From Capillimicrobium parvum (GTDB lineage: Bacteria; Actinomycetota; Thermoleophilia; Solirubrobacterales; Solirubrobacteraceae): a stretch of 64,000 nt of DNA. A program made the position numbers and the translations under genes. The notes under the pieces are model-generated. The model was given only the letters and a program-made list of their open reading frames with translations, was not told where the DNA came from and ran no database searches. Shown here piece by piece: positions 17,414 to 27,090 of the stretch (position 1 is its first letter; each line of letters starts with the position of its first letter). Where the stretch lies: assembly GCF_021172045.1 (NCBI RefSeq), contig NZ_CP087164.1, positions 4,774,001-4,838,000 on the forward strand, given 5' to 3'.

Positions 17414-17527
17414 TCAGCCCTGCCGCTGCTTGTGGCGCGGGTTGGAGCAGATGACCAGCACCGCGCGATGGCGGCGGATGATCTTGCACTTCTCGCACAT
17501 CGGCTTGACCGACGGTCGTACCTTCAT
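17414..17527 (-). CDS. rpmJ: 50S ribosomal protein L36
   Basis: 37 aa, read directly from the sequence: [20 protein letters not shown] then ending NPRHKQRQG. All four zinc ligands are present (Cys11, Cys14, Cys27, His32). Immediately upstream of rpsM as expected. The usual upstream partner infA is not here; the ABC exporter genes lie in its place. A Shine-Dalgarno-like AAAGGGA precedes the ATG. Confidence 0.97.
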   Translation of the reverse strand: MKVRPSVKPMCEKCKIIRRHRAVLVICSNPRHKQRQG

Positions 17528-17594
17528 GGTCCCTTTCAGCGAGGTCAGGAGGGAGGCATTCGCAGGCAGGGGCCCGCAAAACGCGCGACCGTTG

Positions 17595-17603
17595 AAGATA
17601 GCA
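17595..17603 (-). promoter_or_regulatory. candidate extended -10 of the rpmJ-rplQ unit
   Basis: Minus-strand TGCTATCTT (TG-n-TATCTT), about 70 nt before the rpmJ ATG in the 118-bp gap after the exporter permease gene. The same TGCTAnnnT core appears upstream of rpsL, fusA and rpoB. No convincing -35. Confidence 0.4.
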
Positions 17604-17645
17604 AATGCGTCCGGCGGCGTTGATAGCCCCCGGGACTGGCGCCGC

Positions 17646-18422
17646 TCAGTCTACGGCGCGGCGGACGAATCCTCGCACGCCGAGCCAGCCGAACGCCGCC
17701 AGCGACACGATGAGGCCGAGCGCGACCCACCCCGCCGCGAGGTGCGGGACGTCGGTGAGCGCGCCGCGCATCCCCTCGCTGACGTAGGTCATCGGGTTCA
17801 GCAGCGTCAGAACCTGGAACCAGCGCAGCGAGTCCAGCGCGTCCCACGGGTAGAAGGCCGCGCCCGTGAAGATCAGCGGCGTGAGGATGAGGCCGAAGGC
17901 GACCGTGATGCGGCTCGGCGGCACCGCGGTGCCGAGCACGAGGCCGATGACGGCTCCGGCCAGCGCCCCCGCGACGATCATCACGATCAGCGCGGGCCAG
18001 TTCACCCCCGACAGGTCGACGCCGCCCGGGAGGATCAGCTCGCCCAGCGGGATGATGAGCACGCCGCCGACGATGCCGCGCAGCGCGGCGATCAGCACCT
18101 TCTGGATCGCGACCCAGGCCACCGGGAGCGGGGCGAGCAGGCGGTCCTCGATCTCCTTGGTGAACGAGAACTCGATGACGAGCGGCAGGGCGACGTTCTG
18201 CAGCGCGGTGAGTACGAGCGTCAGCGCGATGACGCCCGGCAGCAACTGGGTGCCGTAGGAGCCCTGCGCCGCGCCGATCTCGGGCAGGACCCGGCCGAAG
18301 ACGAACAGGAAGAAGATCGGCTGCAGCAGCGCCTGGCTGAGGAACGCGACGAGGTCGCGGCGGAACGTGACGTAGAGATCGCGCTCGCACAGCGCGAGGA
18401 AGGCGACGACCGACGGGCTCAT
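17646..18422 (-). CDS. ABC-2 type transporter permease
   Basis: 258 aa, about six hydrophobic segments, ABC-2 membrane family (DrrB-like): [28 protein letters not shown] near the N-terminus and [17 protein letters not shown] late in the sequence. It pairs with the ATPase encoded upstream (18536-19459) as an exporter or membrane-component transporter. Located between map and rpmJ within the ribosomal cluster, same strand. Substrate unknown; drug or lipid export is typical of the family but not shown. Confidence 0.88.
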   Translation of the reverse strand: MSPSVVAFLALCERDLYVTFRRDLVAFLSQALLQPIFFLFVFGRVLPEIGAAQGSYGTQLLPGVIALTLVLTALQNVALPLVIEFSFTKEIEDRLLAPLPVAWVAIQKVLIAALRGIVGGVLIIPLGELILPGGVDLSGVNWPALIVMIVAGALAGAVIGLVLGTAVPPSRITVAFGLILTPLIFTGAAFYPWDALDSLRWFQVLTLLNPMTYVSEGMRGALTDVPHLAAGWVALGLIVSLAAFGWLGVRGFVRRAVD

Positions 18423-18431
18423 GACGGAATC

Positions 18432-18534
18432 GCCCGCAGGGATGGGGCCGCGGGGGATGAGGACCCGCAGGGTCTCACGACGGCATGCCCCGCAGGGATC
18501 GGGCCGCGGTGGGTGAGGACCCGCAGGGTCTCAC
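18432..18534. repeat. tandem duplicated palindromic element between exporter genes
   Basis: Two copies of a roughly 47-bp unit (18432-18478 and 18487-18534) fill the 113-bp gap between the ATPase stop and the permease start. Each unit ends in the same 20-bp sequence TGAGGACCCGCAGGGTCTCA (18458-18477 and 18514-18533), itself a near-palindrome with a GACCC/GGGTC stem. Related copies occur at 23944-23963 and 60285-60304. Confidence 0.75.
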
Positions 18535-18535
18535 T

Positions 18536-19459
18536 TCAGCGCAGCTCCCGCCCCGTCAGATGCACGAAGACGTCCTCGAGCGAGCCTTCCATGCGCCGCA
18601 GTTCGATCAGCTCGCGCCCCGCGTCACGCACCGCCTCCGCCAGCTCGCCGGGCGTGAGGTCGCCGTAGATGCGCGCGTGCCAGCGATCGTCCTCGGCGCC
18701 GGCCTCGACGTTCTCGGCCGCGTCGATCTCCAGCGGCTCGGGCCCGGACAGCGTGACCTCGAGCCCGTGCTCGGCGGGCAGCAGGCGCCGCAGCCCGCGC
18801 GGCGTGTCGAGCGCGATGATCCGGCCGTGGTCGACGATCGCGATGCGGTCGCACAGCCGGTCGGCCTCGACCATGTCGTGCGTGGTGAGCATGAGCGTGA
18901 CGCCGCGGGCGCGCAGGTCGCTCATCGTCTCCCAGAGGTACAGGCGCGACTGCGGGTCCAGGCCGGTCGTCGGCTCGTCGAGGATCAGCAGCCGCGGCTC
19001 GTGCATGAGCGCCCGGGCGATCATCAGCCGCTGGGCCATGCCGCCCGAGTAGTTGTCGACCTTGTCGGAGGCGCGCTCGCCCAGGCCCATCTGGTCGAGC
19101 ATCGCCTGGGCGCGCCGGCGGCGCTCCGCGCGGCCGGTGCCGAAGTACGCCGCGTGGAAGACCAGGTTCTCGATCGCGGTGAGCGAGCGGTCGAGGTTCG
19201 GCCGCTGAGGCACGACCGCGATGCGCTGCTTGACCGCCACCGCGTCGCGCGCGACGTCGAAGCCGTCGACGGTCACGCGGCCGCCGGTCGGCTTCACGCG
19301 CGTGGTGATCGTCCCGATCGTCGTGGTCTTGCCCGCGCCGTTGGGGCCGAGGAGGCCGAAGATCTCGCCCTCCAGCACCTCGAAGTCGATGCCGGCCACC
19401 GCCTCCGGCGCGTTCGCGGCATACCGCTTGCGCAGCCCTTCGACGACGACGAGGCTCAC
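18536..19459 (-). CDS. ABC transporter ATP-binding protein (DrrA/CcmA-like)
   Basis: 307 aa. Walker A GPNGAGKT, signature YSGGMAQRLMIARAL, Walker B LLILDEPTTGLDPQ, and the H-loop in LMLTTHDMVEADRL. The C-terminal about 80 residues form the DUF4162-type extension ending in SLEDVFVHLTGREL, typical of daunorubicin-resistance-like exporters. It starts 25 bp after map and precedes the ABC-2 permease, so it probably belongs to the spc-operon transcript. Confidence 0.92.
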   Translation of the reverse strand: MSLVVVEGLRKRYAANAPEAVAGIDFEVLEGEIFGLLGPNGAGKTTTIGTITTRVKPTGGRVTVDGFDVARDAVAVKQRIAVVPQRPNLDRSLTAIENLVFHAAYFGTGRAERRRRAQAMLDQMGLGERASDKVDNYSGGMAQRLMIARALMHEPRLLILDEPTTGLDPQSRLYLWETMSDLRARGVTLMLTTHDMVEADRLCDRIAIVDHGRIIALDTPRGLRRLLPAEHGLEVTLSGPEPLEIDAAENVEAGAEDDRWHARIYGDLTPGELAEAVRDAGRELIELRRMEGSLEDVFVHLTGRELR

Positions 19460-19484
19460 CGGCGTCCGTCCCGCGGACCGGCGG

Positions 19485-20258
19485 TCAGGCCGCGGCGCGG
19501 CCCACGTCGAGATGCCACGGCGTGAGGATCCGCGGGCCCTCCGCGGTCACCGCCACCGTGAACTCGAAGTGCGCGGCCAGCGAGCCGTCCTGGGAGTAGA
19601 TCGCCCAGCCGTCGGTGCCCATGCGGACCGGGTGGCGGCCCGCCGTCGTCATCGGCTCGATCGCCAGGACCATCCCCTCCTCGAGCAACGGACCGCGACC
19701 GGGCTCGCCGAAGTTCGGGATCTGCGGGTCCTCGTGCATCTCGCGGCCGATGCCGTGGCCGACCAGCGAGCGCACGATCGACAGGCCCTCGGCCTCCACG
19801 ATCGTCTGGATCGCGTGCGAGATGTCGCCGAGGCGGTTGCCGGGCTTGGCCTGCGCGGCGCCGGCGTGGAGCGAGCGCTCCGTGACGTCGAGCAGCTTGC
19901 GAGCGACCGGCGAGATCGGCCCGACCGCGAAGGTCCGGGCGCCGTCGGCGACCCAGCCGTCGAGCGTGACGCCGATGTCGACGGAGAGGATGTCGCCCCG
20001 TTCGAGCGTGTAGCCGCCGGGTATGCCGTGCACGACCATCGAGTTCGGCGACACGCAGATCGAGCCGGGGAACCCGCGGTAGCCCTTGAAGCTCGGCACG
20101 GCGCCCTGGGAGCGCATGAACTTCTCGGCCGCGCGGTCCAGTTCGAGGGTCGTCACGCCGGGACGGACCTTGCTCTCCAGCAGCCGCATCGTGCGGCGGT
20201 GGATGTCGCCCGCGGCCGCCATCTTCTCGATCTCCTCCGGTGACTTCCGGATGATCAT
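19485..20258 (-). CDS. map: methionine aminopeptidase type I
   Basis: 257 aa from the ATG at 20258 ([20 protein letters not shown]). The five metal ligands are present: Asp94 (SVDIG), Asp105 (VADGARTF), His168 (VGHGIG), Glu201 (IEPMT), Glu232 (FEFTVAV); His77 (VVHGIP) is the substrate-site histidine. It removes the initiator Met from nascent proteins. It sits 8 bp after adk in the standard secY-adk-map order. Confidence 0.97.
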   Translation of the reverse strand: MIIRKSPEEIEKMAAAGDIHRRTMRLLESKVRPGVTTLELDRAAEKFMRSQGAVPSFKGYRGFPGSICVSPNSMVVHGIPGGYTLERGDILSVDIGVTLDGWVADGARTFAVGPISPVARKLLDVTERSLHAGAAQAKPGNRLGDISHAIQTIVEAEGLSIVRSLVGHGIGREMHEDPQIPNFGEPGRGPLLEEGMVLAIEPMTTAGRHPVRMGTDGWAIYSQDGSLAAHFEFTVAVTAEGPRILTPWHLDVGRAAA

Positions 20259-20266
20259 GCCCGGTC

Positions 20267-20941
20267 CTAGATCTGCTCTTCGAGGCGCAGCGTGGCCAGC
20301 GTTGCGCGGATGTGGTCGTGCACCTCGGTGGGCGAGCGCCGGCCGTCGAAGCGCTTGAGGATCCCGCGCTCGTCGTAGAAGCCGATGAGCGGGGCCGTCT
20401 GGTCGCCGTAGACCTCGAGGCGCGTGCGGACGGTCTCCTCGCGGTCGTCCTCGCGCTGGATGAGCTTGGAGCCGTCGATGTCGCACACGTCGTCGTGCTT
20501 GGGCCGGTTCGTGTCCACGTGGTAGACGTGGTTGGCCTTCTGGCAGACGCGCCGGCCCGAGATCCGCCGCACGACCTCGTCGTCGGGCACGTCGATGAGC
20601 AGCGCCGCCGTGAGCGCGCGGCCGAGGTCGCCGAGCGCCTCGTCGAGGGCCTCGGCCTGGGCGACCGTCCGCGGGAAGCCGTCGAGCAGGAAGCCGTCCT
20701 GCGCGTCCTCCTGGCCGACCTTGTCGATGATCACGCCGATGATCACCTCGTCGGGCACGAGCTCGCCGCGGTCCATGTACTGCTTGGCCTGACGCCCGAG
20801 CTCCGTGCCGGCCTCGACCGCGGCGCGCAGGATGTTGCCGGTCGCGATGTAGAGCAGGCGGAAGTCCTGCTGCAGGCGCTCGGCCTGGGTGCCCTTTCCG
20901 GCGCCCGGAGGTCCGAGGAGGATGAGGTTGAGCTCCGACAC
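20267..20941 (-). CDS. adk: adenylate kinase
   Basis: 224 aa, GTG start at 20939-20941. P-loop [10 protein letters not shown] near the N-terminus, NMP-binding region and [16 protein letters not shown]. The LID is long-type: [19 protein letters not shown] followed by DDVCDIDG. Only two Cys are seen where zinc-type kinases have a CxxC...CxxC/D set, so the LID metal site is incomplete or uses His/Asp. It balances AMP, ADP and ATP. 13 bp after secY. Confidence 0.97.
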   Translation of the reverse strand: MSELNLILLGPPGAGKGTQAERLQQDFRLLYIATGNILRAAVEAGTELGRQAKQYMDRGELVPDEVIIGVIIDKVGQEDAQDGFLLDGFPRTVAQAEALDEALGDLGRALTAALLIDVPDDEVVRRISGRRVCQKANHVYHVDTNRPKHDDVCDIDGSKLIQREDDREETVRTRLEVYGDQTAPLIGFYDERGILKRFDGRRSPTEVHDHIRATLATLRLEEQI

Positions 20942-20954
20942 GAGGCGCGGGAGA

Positions 20955-22226
20955 CTACTTCAGGAAGCCTTCGTAGTTGCGCATCATCAGCTGCGCCTCG
21001 AGCTGTTTCATCGTGTCGAGCGCCACGCCGATGACGATGAGGATCGAGGTCCCGCCGAAGTAGAACGTCGCCGAGGTCTGGCTGATGAGGATCGTCGGCA
21101 ACGCCGCGACCGCCGCGAGGTACAGCGCCCCGGGGAACGTCAGGCGGGCCAGGATGCGATCCAGGAACTCGGCCGTCGGCCGCCCGGGTCTCACCCCGGG
21201 GATGAACCCCCCGTACTTCTTCAGGTTGTCGGCCTGGTCGACGGGATTGAACGTCACCGCCGTGTAGAAGTACGTGAAGATGATGATGAAGATCGACTCG
21301 CCCACCAGGTAGGGCCACTTGCTGGGCGAGAAGAAGTTCGAGAAGTCGGTCGCCCAGGGCGTGTTGAGCAGCTGGCCCACGGTCGGCGGGAAGGCCATGA
21401 TCGACGCGGCGAAGATGACCGGGATGACGCCGGCCATGTTCACGCGCAGCGGCAGATAGGTCTGGCCGCCCTGGGTCATGCGGCGGCCGATCACGCGCTT
21501 GGCGTACTGGATCGGGATGCGCCGCTGGCCCTCCTGGATGAAGACGATCGCCGCGATCACCGCCAGCGCGATGAACGGCATCATCACCTTGAAGACCGCG
21601 TCAGGGCTGTTCCACCACTGCGAGATGCCGTTCGGCAGGCCCGAGACGATCGACGCGAAGATCATCAGCGAGATGCCGTTGCCGATGCCGCGCTGGGTGA
21701 TCAGCTCGCCCATCCACATGAGGAGCACGGTGCCCGCGGTCAGCGACAGGACGATCAGGAAGACCGTGCCGACGTTGAACGGGCTGATGAGCGGGGTTCC
21801 CGCGTTGCTCGAGAACGACTTGAACAGGAAGACGTAGCCGATCGCCTGCGCGAAGGCCAGGCCGACGGTCAGGTAGCGCGTGTACTGCGTGATGCGCTGC
21901 TGGCCGACCTCGCCCTCCTTCTGCAGCTTCTCCAGCGACGGCACGACGACTGTCAGGAGCTGCAGGATGATCGAGGCCGTGATGTACGGCATGATCCCGA
22001 GCGCGAACAGGGCGATGCGCGACAGGCCGCCGCCCGAGAAGACATTGAGGAAGTTCAGCACCCCGCCACCGCCGAACTGCTCCTGGACCTGCTGGACCGC
22101 GTTGGAGTTGACCCCCGGCACGGGGATGTGCGAGCCCAGCCGGTACAGCGCGAGCAGCAGCGCCGTGAAGGCGAGCTTCTTGCGGATGTCGGCGACCGTG
22201 AAGGCGCTGAGGATCGTCGAGAGCAT
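20955..22226 (-). CDS. secY: protein translocase subunit SecY
   Basis: 423 aa, ten hydrophobic segments. Typical segments include LGSHIPVPGVN in the first periplasmic region, GIMPYITASIILQLL, and the cytoplasmic loop with NLKKYGGFIPGVRPG before the last helices. It forms the Sec channel with SecE (61292-61735 in this window). Placed after rplO and before adk as in most bacteria. Confidence 0.98.
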   Translation of the reverse strand: MLSTILSAFTVADIRKKLAFTALLLALYRLGSHIPVPGVNSNAVQQVQEQFGGGGVLNFLNVFSGGGLSRIALFALGIMPYITASIILQLLTVVVPSLEKLQKEGEVGQQRITQYTRYLTVGLAFAQAIGYVFLFKSFSSNAGTPLISPFNVGTVFLIVLSLTAGTVLLMWMGELITQRGIGNGISLMIFASIVSGLPNGISQWWNSPDAVFKVMMPFIALAVIAAIVFIQEGQRRIPIQYAKRVIGRRMTQGGQTYLPLRVNMAGVIPVIFAASIMAFPPTVGQLLNTPWATDFSNFFSPSKWPYLVGESIFIIIFTYFYTAVTFNPVDQADNLKKYGGFIPGVRPGRPTAEFLDRILARLTFPGALYLAAVAALPTILISQTSATFYFGGTSILIVIGVALDTMKQLEAQLMMRNYEGFLK

Positions 22227-22277
22227 GCGCGGGCTCTCAGGTTAGAGGAAGCGGCCCGGCCCTCGTCGAGGACCCGG

Positions 22278-22787
22278 CTACTTGCTCTCGACGACGACGC
22301 AGGTGCCGCCTGCGCCCTCGATCCGCTCGCGCGCCGTGGCGCTGAACGCGTGGGCGTGGACCGTCAGCGCCTTGGTCAGGTCGCCCTTGGCCAGCACCTT
22401 GACCGGGACGCCCTTGCGCTTGGCGATGCCGGCCTTCGCCAGGTCCTCGAGGGTGACCTCGCCGCCAGCGTCGAAGCGCCGTTCGAGGTCGCCGAGGTTG
22501 ACCGGCTGCGTGTGCGTCCGGAACGGCTCGAACGGCATCGACTGCTTCTTGTTCGGGCCGCGGAGCTTGCGCATGCGCATGTGGAGCGGCATCTGGCCGC
22601 CCTCGAAGCGCGCGCGCTCCTTCGAGCCCGAGCGCGAGCCGGCGCCCTTCTGGCCGCGGCCCGACGTCTTGCCGGTGCCTGAGCCCTCGCCGCGGCCGAT
22701 CCGCTTGCGCGCCTTGCGCGAGCCCTCGGCGGGGCGCAGCGAGTGCAGCCCGATGCGCTCGTCGGTGTTCTCCGTGTTGTCAGCCAT
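22278..22787 (-). CDS. rplO: 50S ribosomal protein L15
   Basis: 169 aa. Contains the L15 core LHSLRPAEGSRKARKRIGRGEGSGTGK-type Gly/Arg/Lys-rich N-terminal segment and C-terminal domain ending AGGTCVVVESK. The start overlaps the rpmD stop by 8 bp. Slightly longer than the common ~145 aa because of an N-terminal DNTENTDER leader. Confidence 0.97.
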   Translation of the reverse strand: MADNTENTDERIGLHSLRPAEGSRKARKRIGRGEGSGTGKTSGRGQKGAGSRSGSKERARFEGGQMPLHMRMRKLRGPNKKQSMPFEPFRTHTQPVNLGDLERRFDAGGEVTLEDLAKAGIAKRKGVPVKVLAKGDLTKALTVHAHAFSATARERIEGAGGTCVVVESK

Positions 22788-22949
22788 CGACCTTCACCAG
22801 ATGCCGGACCCGGTGCAGCATGCCCCGGATCTGCTCGTTGTCCTTGACCTCGACCGACTGGCCGATCCGCCGCAGCCCGAGCGAGCGCAGCGTCTCGCGC
22901 TGGGCGTGGTTGGCGCCGTTCTTGCTCTTGACCTGCGTGACGGTGGGCA

Positions 22950-22950
<1 letters not shown>
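22780..22950 (-). CDS. rpmD: 50S ribosomal protein L30
   Basis: 56 aa, read directly between rpsE and rplO: begins MPTVTQVKSKNGANHAQRET, continues with the L30 pattern LRSLGLRRIGQSVEV and ends VRHLVKVDG. ATG shares bases with the rpsE stop (TGATG) and its stop overlaps rplO by 8 bp. A short gene easily missed by length filters. Confidence 0.96.
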
Positions 22951-23543
<593 letters not shown>

Positions 23544-23554
23544 GAAGTCTCTTC

Positions 23555-23908
23555 CTAGATTGCCAGTCCGGCCTCGCGGGCGCCGTCTGCCACGGCCTTG
23601 ACGCGGCCGTGGTACTGGTAGCCGCCGCGGTCGAAGACCGCCTGTTCGATGCCGGCGGCCTTCGCGCGCTCGGCGATCAGGGCGCCGATGCGCGTCGCCT
23701 GCTCGGTGCGGTCGAGGTCGCGGACCCCGGCCTCGGTCCACTGCGCCGCAGCGATCGTGCGGCCGGCCTCGTCGTCGATGAGCTGGACGAACACGCCGCG
23801 GTTCGAGCGGAACACCGCCAGGCGCGGACGGGTCGCCGTGCCGACGACCTTCGCGCGCACGCGGCGGCGGCGCTTGAGGCGGCGCGCCTCCTTGGTGATG
23901 ACGGTCAT
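23555..23908 (-). CDS. rplR: 50S ribosomal protein L18
   Basis: 117 aa starting [20 protein letters not shown]; core [20 protein letters not shown] and C-terminal [24 protein letters not shown] are standard for this 5S rRNA-binding protein. 11 bp upstream of rpsE. Confidence 0.97.
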   Translation of the reverse strand: MTVITKEARRLKRRRRVRAKVVGTATRPRLAVFRSNRGVFVQLIDDEAGRTIAAAQWTEAGVRDLDRTEQATRIGALIAERAKAAGIEQAVFDRGGYQYHGRVKAVADGAREAGLAI

Positions 23909-23943
23909 CGAGAAGCCTCCAACAGGGTCGAAGCGTTCGTGGA

Positions 23944-23963
23944 TGACGACCCGCAGGGTCTCA
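23944..23963. repeat. palindromic element overlapping the rplF stop
   Basis: TGACGACCCGCAGGGTCTCA differs by one base from the 20-bp element found twice at 18458-18533. On the minus strand its first three bases are the rplF TGA stop, and the GACCC/GGGTC stem falls just after it. Confidence 0.65.
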
Positions 23964-24494
23964 TGCCCTCTTGCCAACCTTCCGGGCGACGTACTCGCCC
24001 TCGTAGCGGATGCCCTTGCCCTTGTAGGGCTCCGGCGGCCGCTGCTTGCGGATGTTCGCCGCGACCTCGCCCACGAGCTGCTTGGAGATGCCCTTGACGA
24101 TGACGCGGGTCGGCGTGGGGACATCGAACTCGATGCCCTCCGGCGCCTTGATCGGCACGGGGTGCGAGTAGCCGAGCGCCATCTCCAGGTCGCGGCCCTT
24201 GAGCTGCGCCCGGTAGCCGACGCCCTGGATCTCCAGCGTCTTGGTGTAGCCGGCGGTCACGCCCTCGACCATGTTGGCCACGAGCGAGCGCGTCAGCCCG
24301 TGCAGGGCGCGGTGCTCGCCGCGGTCGGTCGGGCGCGAGACGCGCAGCTCCTCGCCCTCCTGCGCGACGGTGATGTCGCGGTGGATGCGCTCCTGGAGCT
24401 CGCCACGCGGGCCGTGGACCCGGACGACGTCGGGGTCGATGGTGACGGTCACCCCGCTCGGGACGGGGATCGGCTTGCGTCCGATGCGGCTCAT
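23961..24494 (-). CDS. rplF: 50S ribosomal protein L6
   Basis: 177 aa, two homologous domains. Starts [16 protein letters not shown]-terminal signature [24 protein letters not shown] intact. Standard length and position between rpsH and rplR. The stop is embedded in a repeated palindromic element. Confidence 0.98.
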   Translation of the reverse strand: MSRIGRKPIPVPSGVTVTIDPDVVRVHGPRGELQERIHRDITVAQEGEELRVSRPTDRGEHRALHGLTRSLVANMVEGVTAGYTKTLEIQGVGYRAQLKGRDLEMALGYSHPVPIKAPEGIEFDVPTPTRVIVKGISKQLVGEVAANIRKQRPPEPYKGKGIRYEGEYVARKVGKRA

Positions 24495-24498
24495 CGTG

Positions 24499-24906
24499 CT
24501 ACCAGACCTTCGCCACGATCTCGCCGCCCACGCCCGCGCGCCGCGCGTCGTGGCCGGTCATCACGCCTCGCGACGTGGACACGATCGTCGTGCCCATGCC
24601 GCCCTGCACCTTCGGGATGTCCGTCGCCGGGACGTACTGGCGCTGCCCGGGGCGCGACACGCGCTGCAGCCCGGAGATCGCCGACTGGCGGGAGTCCGTG
24701 TACTTCAAGCTGATCCGGATGAGCGTGCCGGGCCGGTCGCCGGTCGGCGCCTCGATGCTGTAGCCCTCGATGTAGCCCTGCTCGCGCAGGATGCGCGCCA
24801 TCTCCACCTTGAGCTTGCTCGAGGGGATGTCGACCGTCTCCCGCGCAGCGTGGATCGCGTTGCGGATCCGCGTCAGGAAGTCGGCGATGGGGTCGGTCAT
24901 GGACAT
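24499..24906 (-). CDS. rpsH: 30S ribosomal protein S8
   Basis: 135 aa. Starts [17 protein letters not shown]; a second in-frame ATG two codons later is the more usual family start. The C-terminal signature is [22 protein letters not shown]8 binds the 16S central domain and in many bacteria regulates the spc operon. Confidence 0.97.
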   Translation of the reverse strand: MSMTDPIADFLTRIRNAIHAARETVDIPSSKLKVEMARILREQGYIEGYSIEAPTGDRPGTLIRISLKYTDSRQSAISGLQRVSRPGQRQYVPATDIPKVQGGMGTTIVSTSRGVMTGHDARRAGVGGEIVAKVW

Positions 24907-24910
24907 GCGG

Positions 24911-25096
24911 TTACCAGCTGCTCTTCGTCATCCCGGGGATGTAGCCGTCGTGGGCCAGCTCGCGCAGGCAGATCCGGCACAGACCGAACTTGCGATACAC
25001 GGCGCGGGGGCGGCCGCAACGGCGACACCGAGTGTACTCACGGGTCTTGTACTTGGCGGGGCGCGCCTGGCGGACGCGCTGGGAGGTCTTCGCCAT
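24911..25096 (-). CDS. rpsN: 30S ribosomal protein S14 type Z
   Basis: 61 aa, zinc-binding short form: Cys24, Cys27, Cys40 and Cys43 (CRRC...CRIC). Ends [16 protein letters not shown] as typical for type Z. This form is common in Gram-positive lineages. Confidence 0.98.
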   Translation of the reverse strand: MAKTSQRVRQARPAKYKTREYTRCRRCGRPRAVYRKFGLCRICLRELAHDGYIPGMTKSSW

Positions 25097-25101
25097 GGCT
25101 C

Positions 25102-25665
25102 CTACTGATTCTCTCGGGTGAACGGCATGCCGAAGGCCTGGAGGAGAGCGAGCGCCTCCTCGTCAGTGGATGCCGACGTCGTGATCGTGATGTCCAGGCC
25201 GCGGACCTGGTCGATGGCGTCGTAGTCGATCTCGGGGAAGATGATCTGCTCGCGCACGCCCATCGTGTAGTTGCCCCGCCCGTCGAAGGAGGTCCGCTTC
25301 AGGCCACGGAAGTCGCGGATCCGCGGGATGGCCACCGACAGCAGGCGGTCGAGGAACTCGTAGGCGCGCTCGTTGCGCAGCGTCACCGAGAGCCCGACCG
25401 GCATGCCCTCGCGCAGCTTGAACGCCGCGATGGACTTGCGGGCGCGCCGGATGCTCGGCTTCTGGCCGGCGATCGTGGCGAGCTGCTCCTGGGCCGCCTC
25501 GAGCATCTTCGAGTCCTGCTTGGCCTCGCCGACGCCCATGTTGAGCGTGATCTTCTCGATCTTCGGGACCTGCATGATCGACGAGTAGCCGAAGCGCTCG
25601 TACAGCGCCGGGCGGATCTCGTCGCGGTAGCGGTCCTTCAGTCGTGCGGTGGTTGCCGTGGCCAT
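25102..25665 (-). CDS. rplE: 50S ribosomal protein L5
   Basis: 187 aa. Core blocks [41 protein letters not shown] and the C-terminal [24 protein letters not shown]. Contacts 5S rRNA and the P-site tRNA. 5 bp from rpsN. Confidence 0.98.
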   Translation of the reverse strand: MATATTARLKDRYRDEIRPALYERFGYSSIMQVPKIEKITLNMGVGEAKQDSKMLEAAQEQLATIAGQKPSIRRARKSIAAFKLREGMPVGLSVTLRNERAYEFLDRLLSVAIPRIRDFRGLKRTSFDGRGNYTMGVREQIIFPEIDYDAIDQVRGLDITITTSASTDEEALALLQAFGMPFTRENQ

Positions 25666-25670
25666 GGGTC

Positions 25671-25997
25671 TCAGTCGATCTGGGTGTCAGAGCGGCGGGC
25701 GACGCGGAAGCGCTTGCCGCCCTCGCGCTTGATGCCGACGCGCGTCGGCTTCTTGTCCTTCGGGTCCACCAGCGCGACGTTCGACACGTGGATGGGACCT
25801 TCGCGCTCGATGACGCCGGCCTGAGCGTTGGGGTTCATGGCCGACGGCTTCTGGTGGCGCTTGACGATGTTCAGGCCCTCGACGTAGACCCGCTCCTTCT
25901 TGGGTTCCACGCGAAGGACCCGACCGGTCTTGCCGCGGTCCTTGCCGCTGATCACAACGACCTCGTCGTCGCGCCGGATCTTCAGGCTAGCGGCCAT
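25671..25997 (-). CDS. rplX: 50S ribosomal protein L24
   Basis: 108 aa with the KOW motif in [26 protein letters not shown] near the N-terminus and [12 protein letters not shown] after it. It is one of the first proteins bound in 50S assembly. 3 bp after rplN. Confidence 0.98.
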   Translation of the reverse strand: MAASLKIRRDDEVVVISGKDRGKTGRVLRVEPKKERVYVEGLNIVKRHQKPSAMNPNAQAGVIEREGPIHVSNVALVDPKDKKPTRVGIKREGGKRFRVARRSDTQID

Positions 25998-26000
25998 CGG

Positions 26001-26369
26001 TCAGAGCACCTCCGGGGCGAGCGAGACGATCTTCATGAAGTTGCGCTCGCGCAGCTCGCGTGCGACGGGCCCGAAGATGCGGGTGCCGCGCGGGTTGTTC
26101 TGCGCGTCGATGATCACGGCGGCGTTCTCGTCGAAGGCGATGTACGTCCCGTCGTTGCGGCCGAAGGCCTTCTTCGTGCGCACGACGACCGCGGTGACGA
26201 CCTCGCCCTTCTTGACCGACCCCTGCGGGGTGGCCTGCTTGACCGTCGCGGTGATGACGTCGCCGACGTGGGCGTAGCGGCGGCGCGAGCCGCCCTTCAC
26301 GCGGATGACGAGGATCTCGCGGGCGCCGGTGTTGTCGGCGACCTTGAGCCGGGACTCGTTCTGGATCAT
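26001..26369 (-). CDS. rplN: 50S ribosomal protein L14
   Basis: 122 aa, starting [21 protein letters not shown]-terminal [23 protein letters not shown] intact. Start overlaps the rpsQ stop by 4 bp. Universal L14 length. Confidence 0.98.
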   Translation of the reverse strand: MIQNESRLKVADNTGAREILVIRVKGGSRRRYAHVGDVITATVKQATPQGSVKKGEVVTAVVVRTKKAFGRNDGTYIAFDENAAVIIDAQNNPRGTRIFGPVARELRERNFMKIVSLAPEVL

Positions 26370-26881
26370 CGGGCACGCTCCAGAACCTCGACGAGCTTCC
26401 AGCGCTTCGTGCGCGACAGCGGACGGCTCTCCTCGACGCGCACGGTGTCGCCCTCGTGGGCCTCGTTGGCCTCGTCGTGGGCGTGCAGCGTCGACGTCGA
26501 GCGCACGACCTTCTCGTAACGCCGGTGCCGGCGCGCCGCGTCGATGCGCACGGTGATCGTCTTGTCGGCCTTGTCGGAGACGACGACGCCCTGGCGCACC
26601 TTCTTGCGCCCGTGGACGTGCTCGACGGCGGCGGGCGGCGCGGTCTTCGGCTCCGCCTTGCGCGCCTCGCGCTCTTTCAGGCGCCGCGTGCGGCGCAGGC
26701 GCGCCTTGCGGGCGCGCTCCTGCAGGCGCTCGGCCTGGCGCTCCTCGGGGGTGCGCGAGGGACGCTTGGACGCCTCGGCGTGCCGCTTGGCCGCGCGCTG
26801 CTCCTTGGCGGACAGCGTCGGGGCCGGCGTGGCCTCGGCCGCCTCGGCCGTCTCCTCTGGGGTCTGTTCCTGGTCAGCCAT
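26366..26881 (-). CDS. rpsQ: 30S ribosomal protein S17 with long charged N-terminal extension
   Basis: 171 aa, about twice the usual ~80-90. The S17 core begins near residue 90 ([20 protein letters not shown]) and runs to the end. Residues 1-89 are an extension: an acidic/Ala part (1-23), then a strongly basic helical-looking part rich in Arg, Lys and Glu ([20 protein letters not shown]). The frame is continuous with good codon usage and the start overlaps rpmC by one base, so the extension is real coding sequence. Its function is unknown; RNA contact or coiled coil is inference. Confidence 0.95.
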   Translation of the reverse strand: MADQEQTPEETAEAAEATPAPTLSAKEQRAAKRHAEASKRPSRTPEERQAERLQERARKARLRRTRRLKEREARKAEPKTAPPAAVEHVHGRKKVRQGVVVSDKADKTITVRIDAARRHRRYEKVVRSTSTLHAHDEANEAHEGDTVRVEESRPLSRTKRWKLVEVLERAR

Positions 26882-27090
26882 CAGCGAATCTCGTTCGTGT
26901 CGATGCCGCGCTCGTGGGCGATGGTGAGTGCCCGGGCGAGCGAGCGCTTGGAGTTCCTCAGGCCGGCGCTGTTCTCCAGCTCGCCGGTGGCGTGCTGGAA
27001 GCGCAGCCCGAACAGGTCGCGGCGGACGGTCTTGATGTGCTCGACGAGCTCGTCGGAGTCCATCTCGCGGATCTCGGCAGCAGTCGCCAT
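26881..27090 (-). CDS. rpmC: 50S ribosomal protein L29
   Basis: 69 aa from the ATG at 27090 ([20 protein letters not shown]), which shares bases with the rplP TGA (TGATG). A GTG one codon upstream is possible. Helical hairpin with DLFGLRFQHATGELENSAGL. Docks near the exit tunnel. Confidence 0.96.
   Translation of the reverse strand: MATAAEIREMDSDELVEHIKTVRRDLFGLRFQHATGELENSAGLRNSKRSLARALTIAHERGIDTNEIR

Noticed and set aside
18432-18534. Tandem repeats between exporter genes as a mini CRISPR array
   Set aside because: Only two units, spacer under 10 bp, no cas genes, and further single copies lie in unrelated gaps. Better explained as a palindromic intergenic element.
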